A stretch of DNA of 8,905 nt from Clostridia bacterium (GTDB lineage Bacteria > Bacillota > Clostridia > UMGS1883), in NCBI GenBank assembly GCA_021202495.1, contig JAJQCX010000210.1, forward strand, positions 1 through 8,905, written 5' to 3'. Shown here in pieces: positions 6,043-8,905 of the stretch. Below the pieces are notes generated by a model, which saw only the letters and a list, made by a program, of their open reading frames with translations, made no database searches and had not been told where the DNA came from. Within the stretch, counting starts at the first letter, position 1. The number at the start of each line of letters is the position of its first letter. The position numbers and the translations under genes are program-made.

Positions 6043-7832
6043 CTCATCACCTCATATGCCGCAAGTAAAATGATACCAATCCCGTGAGTATCATTTTTCC
6101 TCGTCAGCAATTCTTTCTTATAATATTCCTTTGCAAATGAAAATTCCGACCCTCTGCACACTCCGTACAAATTGCCCTCATCGTCCGTGCAGTTTTCATA
6201 TATCGAGCTTACGCTCCTTTTCGCCCTTTCGGCGTACTCCTCGCCCAAAAGCCCCATCCGCACCCCGCGCATAAACGCGCAGGCAATCATCGCGCTGCAG
6301 CTCGTTTCAAGATACGCCTCATCATCGTCCAAGACCTGCCGCCACCTGCCGTCCTCCGACTGTAGTGGCGCAAGCGTCTCACACCGCCTCACAAACATTT
6401 TTTCAATCTCCGCCCTTTCGGGGAAATCTTCGGGCGCAAAGCTCAGCCATTCCGAAAGGGAGAACACTCCCCATCCGTTGCCGCGTCCCCACGGTATACC
6501 CGTCGCGGCATTGTGCCGCAAATCAAGCACATGGCTCACAAGCCCGCTCTCCTTAATCCCGAGCAGCTTGTCATATTGAATGAATTGATTTGCCGCATCG
6601 CTCAAATATTTTTCCTCTCCCGTTATCTTGTACCGCCTGCACAAAAACGGTACGCTCATGTACAAATCATCCGCCCAAACCGTGTCATTGTGAAAGCTGT
6701 GCATCTGATTTTTTCGGCAAAACGCCCCGCTCTCAAGGCGCGGCTGACGGTGCTCTATGTAATCGGAAATATAATCGCACACTTCCTCCGTTCCTTCCGC
6801 TCCCGCGCTCAGCGCCGCTTCCTCGACCAGCGCACCGAACGCTCCGCAGTCGTCCAAACTGTCTATTCCCGCGAGCAAATTGTGCAAACTCGCCGCCCCG
6901 CCGTGCGCCTCCTTATCCCAAAGCGCATATTTAAAAGTATCCGTGCAGCGCTTAACGTGCTCTACAACATAATCGCGGATTGAATTATCGCCAACCAGCT
7001 CCCCAAACCTCAGCAGCCCGTAGAGCGTCACCCCCAAGGGATAGCTCCACCGCCCGAAAAGCCCCGCCCCATAATACGGTCTTAACCACACGTTTTCATA
7101 TTTAAACCGCCAATACGTCCCCTGCACCGTACTTGTAAATGACGGCTCACACTCCCCCTTCAACGGATACAGCCCGACCCACGCGCCAAACCCTTCAATC
7201 CCAAACGGGTTCACAAAGTCTTTATCCTCGGGAAACTTCTCACCCTTTACATAAACGTCCTCCCCGTCCTTTGTTTTTGTGTAAAAGAGTGCATATTCAT
7301 TCTCATTCAGTACAATCTCCGCCTCCTTGAGCTTCGGCAGCCACGCACCGTCGTTCAAGCGATACCGCGCCCCCTCGCAGATTGGGCAGTCCGGTCTGAA
7401 AAAGCAAAAATCCCACTTCCCGAGCCACGTCCCGAATATTCCCCCAAATCCCAATTTTGTCCTCACAAATCTCAATTTTATCCGATTTTCACCCTTTTTC
7501 ATCGCGGCGTCTATCCGAACCTCCCGCATTTCCCTCTCCGCAAAAACGTCCGATTTATAGACCCTTTCCCCGTTTATCCAAAGCTCGACGGGAGAAAACA
7601 GCTTCACCGCAAGCATGATAACTTCATCTTCGCCCGCAAAATACAAGCACTCGCAAAAAGCCGCGTCCCCTATCCTCGCCTCGGGTAAAAGCGCCGTAAA
7701 ATCGGCATGATACCGATAATCCGCCCCTCTTTTTATCCCCCCGTCGTAAAACGGCTTCATCAAAAGCGGCGTTTCCCCGTTTTCCTCCATATATCTCTCA
7801 GCAACCTTTTTCGCCCTCTCTGAAATATCCAT
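6039..7832 (-). CDS. GH105-type unsaturated rhamnogalacturonyl hydrolase with N-terminal extension
   Basis: This 597-aa protein has no signal peptide, so it is predicted to be cytoplasmic. The C-terminal part (about 240-597) has the hallmarks of the GH88/GH105 alpha/alpha-barrel: SLDDCGAFGALVEEA (325-339), VWADDLYMSVPFL with the likely catalytic Asp388 or Asp389, GIPWGRGNGWG (445-455) and LETSCSAM (508-515). Family members hydrate the 4,5 double bond that lyases leave on the non-reducing uronic acid and release it from rhamnose or another sugar, which fits a PL11 lyase in the same operon. Typical GH105 proteins are about 340-380 aa. Here roughly 235 extra N-terminal residues look beta-rich, with segments such as VELWINGERVYKS and GENRIKLRFV resembling a sugar-binding beta-sandwich. 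The start is fixed by GAGGTGG just upstream. It is the first gene of the operon. GH88 specificity is the main alternative. Confidence 0.85.
   Translation of the reverse strand: MDISERAKKVAERYMEENGETPLLMKPFYDGGIKRGADYRYHADFTALLPEARIGDAAFCECLYFAGEDEVIMLAVKLFSPVELWINGERVYKSDVFAEREMREVRIDAAMKKGENRIKLRFVRTKLGFGGIFGTWLGKWDFCFFRPDCPICEGARYRLNDGAWLPKLKEAEIVLNENEYALFYTKTKDGEDVYVKGEKFPEDKDFVNPFGIEGFGAWVGLYPLKGECEPSFTSTVQGTYWRFKYENVWLRPYYGAGLFGRWSYPLGVTLYGLLRFGELVGDNSIRDYVVEHVKRCTDTFKYALWDKEAHGGAASLHNLLAGIDSLDDCGAFGALVEEAALSAGAEGTEEVCDYISDYIEHRQPRLESGAFCRKNQMHSFHNDTVWADDLYMSVPFLCRRYKITGEEKYLSDAANQFIQYDKLLGIKESGLVSHVLDLRHNAATGIPWGRGNGWGVFSLSEWLSFAPEDFPERAEIEKMFVRRCETLAPLQSEDGRWRQVLDDDEAYLETSCSAMIACAFMRGVRMGLLGEEYAERAKRSVSSIYENCTDDEGNLYGVCRGSEFSFAKEYYKKELLTRKNDTHGIGIILLAAYEVMR
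6048..6053 (-). promoter_or_regulatory. Ribosome binding site of the propeller gene
   Basis: GAGGTG on the minus strand lies 5 nt upstream of ATG 6042, inside the last codons of the GH105 gene. With the ATGA overlap it supports reinitiation or coupled translation and confirms the signal-less start. Confidence 0.65.
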
Positions 7833-7836
7833 AAAA

Positions 7837-7843
7837 CCACCTC
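7837..7843 (-). promoter_or_regulatory. Ribosome binding site of the GH105 gene
   Basis: GAGGTGG on the minus strand lies 4 nt upstream of ATG 7832. It is a strong, closely spaced Shine-Dalgarno sequence and supports this start. Confidence 0.75.
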
Positions 7844-7854
7844 ATTTATATTTT

Positions 7855-7883
7855 ATTGTACTTTAAATTTCTCTCCTTGTACA
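7855..7883 (-). promoter_or_regulatory. Predicted operon promoter with a weak -35
   Basis: On the minus strand, TGTACA (7883-7878, 4 of 6 matches to TTGACA) is followed after exactly 17 nt by TACAAT (7860-7855, 5 of 6 matches to TATAAT). Transcription would start near 7848, just before the GH105 ribosome binding site. The poor -35, with the inverted repeat ending 5 nt upstream of it, fits a promoter that needs an activator. Confidence 0.45.
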
Positions 7884-7888
7884 TATAA

Positions 7889-7922
7889 AAATGTCACAAA
7901 ACCATTTGATTTTGTGACATTT
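7889..7922. promoter_or_regulatory. Perfect 13-bp inverted repeat, likely shared operator
   Basis: AAATGTCACAAAA (7889-7901) and its exact reverse complement TTTTGTGACATTT (7910-7922) flank the 8-nt spacer CCATTTGA. The arm centres are 21 bp apart, two turns of B-DNA, so both half-sites face the same side. One edge is 5 nt from the operon -35 and the other is 2 nt from the regulator -35. That is where an AraC-type activator would touch RNA polymerase at either promoter. Binding by the adjacent regulator is inference. Confidence 0.65.
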
Positions 7923-7924
7923 CC

Positions 7925-7954
7925 TTGACTTTCCCCTTATTCATGCCTTATAAT
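7925..7954 (+). promoter_or_regulatory. Near-consensus promoter of the AraC-type regulator
   Basis: TTGACT (7925-7930) and TATAAT (7949-7954) are separated by 18 nt, a close match to the housekeeping sigma-A consensus. Transcription should start near 7961, leaving a leader of only about 14 nt with the ribosome binding site at its 5' end. Overlap with the inverted repeat would allow autoregulation. Confidence 0.7.
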
Positions 7955-7960
7955 AACAAC

Positions 7961-7967
7961 AGAGGTG
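7961..7967 (+). promoter_or_regulatory. Ribosome binding site of the regulator
   Basis: AGAGGTG lies 7 nt upstream of ATG 7975 and supports that start. It coincides with the predicted transcription start, so the mRNA would begin almost at the Shine-Dalgarno sequence. Confidence 0.7.
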
Positions 7968-7974
7968 ATGCACC

Positions 7975-8772
7975 ATGCGTAAAACCGTCGTAAACAGATT
8001 TCGTGATTTTGTCGACTTCAACGTCATTCAATACGGACACGAGGACTGCCGCCCGAATTACACAATCGGCGACTTTGTCCGCTCAAATTATCTCATTCAC
8101 TATGTCCACCGCGGCAAGGGCACATACCGCGCATTTGGCAAAACACACACCGTTTCGGCGGGCAGCGCTTTTTTAATATATCCCGGCTCCGTCACGCGCT
8201 ACGTTGCGGATTCCGACGACCCGTGGGAATATTCGTGGGTTGAATTCACCGCCGCAGACGCGGAGAAATTTCTTTCCTCAACCCCGTTTTCACAGGAACG
8301 CCCCGTCGCGTTATCGCCCTCTGCGGAAGAGCCTTTTCTCCGCCTTGTCGAAAGCGACCCGCTCAACCCATATTCACTTTACGCCGCTCTAATGTGCGTC
8401 CTTTCCGCCTTTTCCTCAAAGCGTCCGCGCCAAGAGTCAAAAAGCGACGAATATGTAAAATACGCTTTAAACTATATCCACACCATCCGCTACCACAGCG
8501 ACATGTCCGTCCAAGCCATCAGCGACTACGTAGGCGTCAACCGCAGCTACCTCTGCCGCCTTTTCCGCGAAAAACTGGGTGTTTCCCCCAAACAGTATAT
8601 AACATCCTTCCGCCTCAAAACCGCCGCACGCCTCCTCGAAGAAACAAACCTCACGATAACCCAAGTCGCCGCCTCCTCGGGCTTTTCCGACCCCCTCCAC
8701 TTCTCCTCCGCCTTCCGCGCCGCCTATAACCAAAGCCCCACCCAATACCGCGCCGCGCACAAAGCGGAATAA
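7975..8772 (+). CDS. AraC-family transcriptional regulator
   Basis: This 265-aa protein is of typical length for the family. The N-terminal part (about 20-150) fits the cupin-like AraC ligand-binding fold: an RGKGTYRAFGKTHTVSAG segment, then FLIYPGSVTRYVADSDDPWEYSWVEF. The C-terminal part (about 158-260) holds the two helix-turn-helix motifs: SVQAISDYVGVNRSYLCRLF (178-197) with FREKLGVSPKQYI, and LTITQVAASSGF (226-237) with FSSAFRAAYNQSPTQYR. Such proteins usually activate carbohydrate-use genes on binding a sugar. It is divergent from the rhamnogalacturonan operon, from which an unsaturated or rhamnose-containing breakdown product is the likely ligand (inference). The coding strand is unusually C-rich, opposite to the operon genes. 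No clear terminator follows the TAA. Confidence 0.93.
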   Translation: MRKTVVNRFRDFVDFNVIQYGHEDCRPNYTIGDFVRSNYLIHYVHRGKGTYRAFGKTHTVSAGSAFLIYPGSVTRYVADSDDPWEYSWVEFTAADAEKFLSSTPFSQERPVALSPSAEEPFLRLVESDPLNPYSLYAALMCVLSAFSSKRPRQESKSDEYVKYALNYIHTIRYHSDMSVQAISDYVGVNRSYLCRLFREKLGVSPKQYITSFRLKTAARLLEETNLTITQVAASSGFSDPLHFSSAFRAAYNQSPTQYRAAHKAE

Positions 8773-8905
8773 TATTACTCTCGATGAATTGTAAAATAAC
8801 CCAAATCAACAAAAAAATTAACCTGCTACACCACGATTACCACCACACTTGGTTGTAGTACCTAGTCTCAATTAAAACTTTACAAACGGCTAATTTTGTG
8901 GTATG
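8773..8905. other. AT-rich tail after the regulator, content unclear
   Basis: The 133 bases after the regulator stop are more AT-rich than the genes and include an A7 run (T7 on the minus strand, near 8811-8817). An imperfect hairpin pairs CTACACC with GGTTGTAG with one bulged base, around 8827-8858, but no T tract follows on the plus strand, so I do not call a terminator. Apart from a short minus-strand open frame at the edge, nothing is recognisable. Confidence 0.4.
8837..8905 (-). CDS. Possible 3' end of an unrecognised gene entering from the right edge
   Basis: On the minus strand one frame is open from the window edge for 22 codons and ends at TAA 8839-8837. The last residues read LIETRYYNQVWW. 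The other two minus-strand frames have early stops here. Codons such as TTA, AGG and ACT differ from the GC-rich usage of the operon. So short a stretch may be open by chance. If it is a gene, it converges on the regulator. Confidence 0.2.
   Translation of the reverse strand, partial: HTTKLAVCKVLIETRYYNQVWW

Noticed and set aside
7889..7922. Inverted repeat as an intrinsic terminator
   Set aside because: It lies between divergent genes, upstream of both predicted promoters' start points, so neither gene's transcript would contain it.
7889..7922. Inverted repeat as a CRP-type site
   Set aside because: The CRP consensus is TGTGA-N6-TCACA. Here the half-words are in the opposite order (TCACA then TGTGA), with a longer gap.

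Overview
The window looks like a chromosomal segment of a Gram-positive, gut- or rumen-type Clostridia (Bacillota). The evidence is strong GAGGTG/GGAGG ribosome binding sites, a near-consensus housekeeping promoter, paired copper-amine-oxidase-N-terminal-type repeats of the kind common in secreted clostridial proteins, and no sign of outer-membrane (SusC/D-type) machinery. G+C is around one half by eye. I cannot name a species.

Layout: almost everything from 215 to 7832 is one tightly packed three-gene operon on the minus strand, read right to left. First is a 597-aa GH105-type unsaturated galacturonyl/rhamnogalacturonyl hydrolase with a large extra N-terminal region (6039-7832). Second is a 408-aa signal-less FG-GAP/VCBS beta-propeller protein (4816-6042). 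Third is a secreted 1534-aa multi-enzyme (215-4819): signal peptide, PL11 rhamnogalacturonan lyase, two CuAO-N-type repeats, a CE12-type SGNH esterase, a beta-rich spacer, a second SGNH esterase and a short beta-rich tail. Both gene junctions are 4-bp ATGA stop/start overlaps. A divergent AraC-family regulator (7975-8772) sits across a 142-bp intergenic region. That region holds a perfect 13-bp inverted repeat placed between the -35 boxes of two predicted divergent promoters.

Working model (inference from families and context): outside the cell, the third protein removes acetyl groups from rhamnogalacturonan I and cuts its Rha-GalA backbone by beta-elimination. The unsaturated oligosaccharides are imported by a transporter not encoded here, and GH105 removes the unsaturated uronic acid inside the cell. 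The propeller protein has no export signal and is the unexplained member; a cytoplasmic lyase or other oligosaccharide-acting enzyme is a reasonable hypothesis. The AraC protein probably senses a breakdown product and activates the operon through the inverted repeat.

Edges: 1-214 holds two small hairpins sharing the loop-region 9-mer TTGCTCCGC and an AT-rich direct-repeat tract that overlaps the stop codon of the last operon gene. A minus-strand open frame leaves the left edge. The last 133 bases (8773-8905) are AT-rich and unlike the rest, with a short minus-strand open frame entering from the right edge; I do not recognise it. I see no tRNA, rRNA, CRISPR array or insertion sequence.
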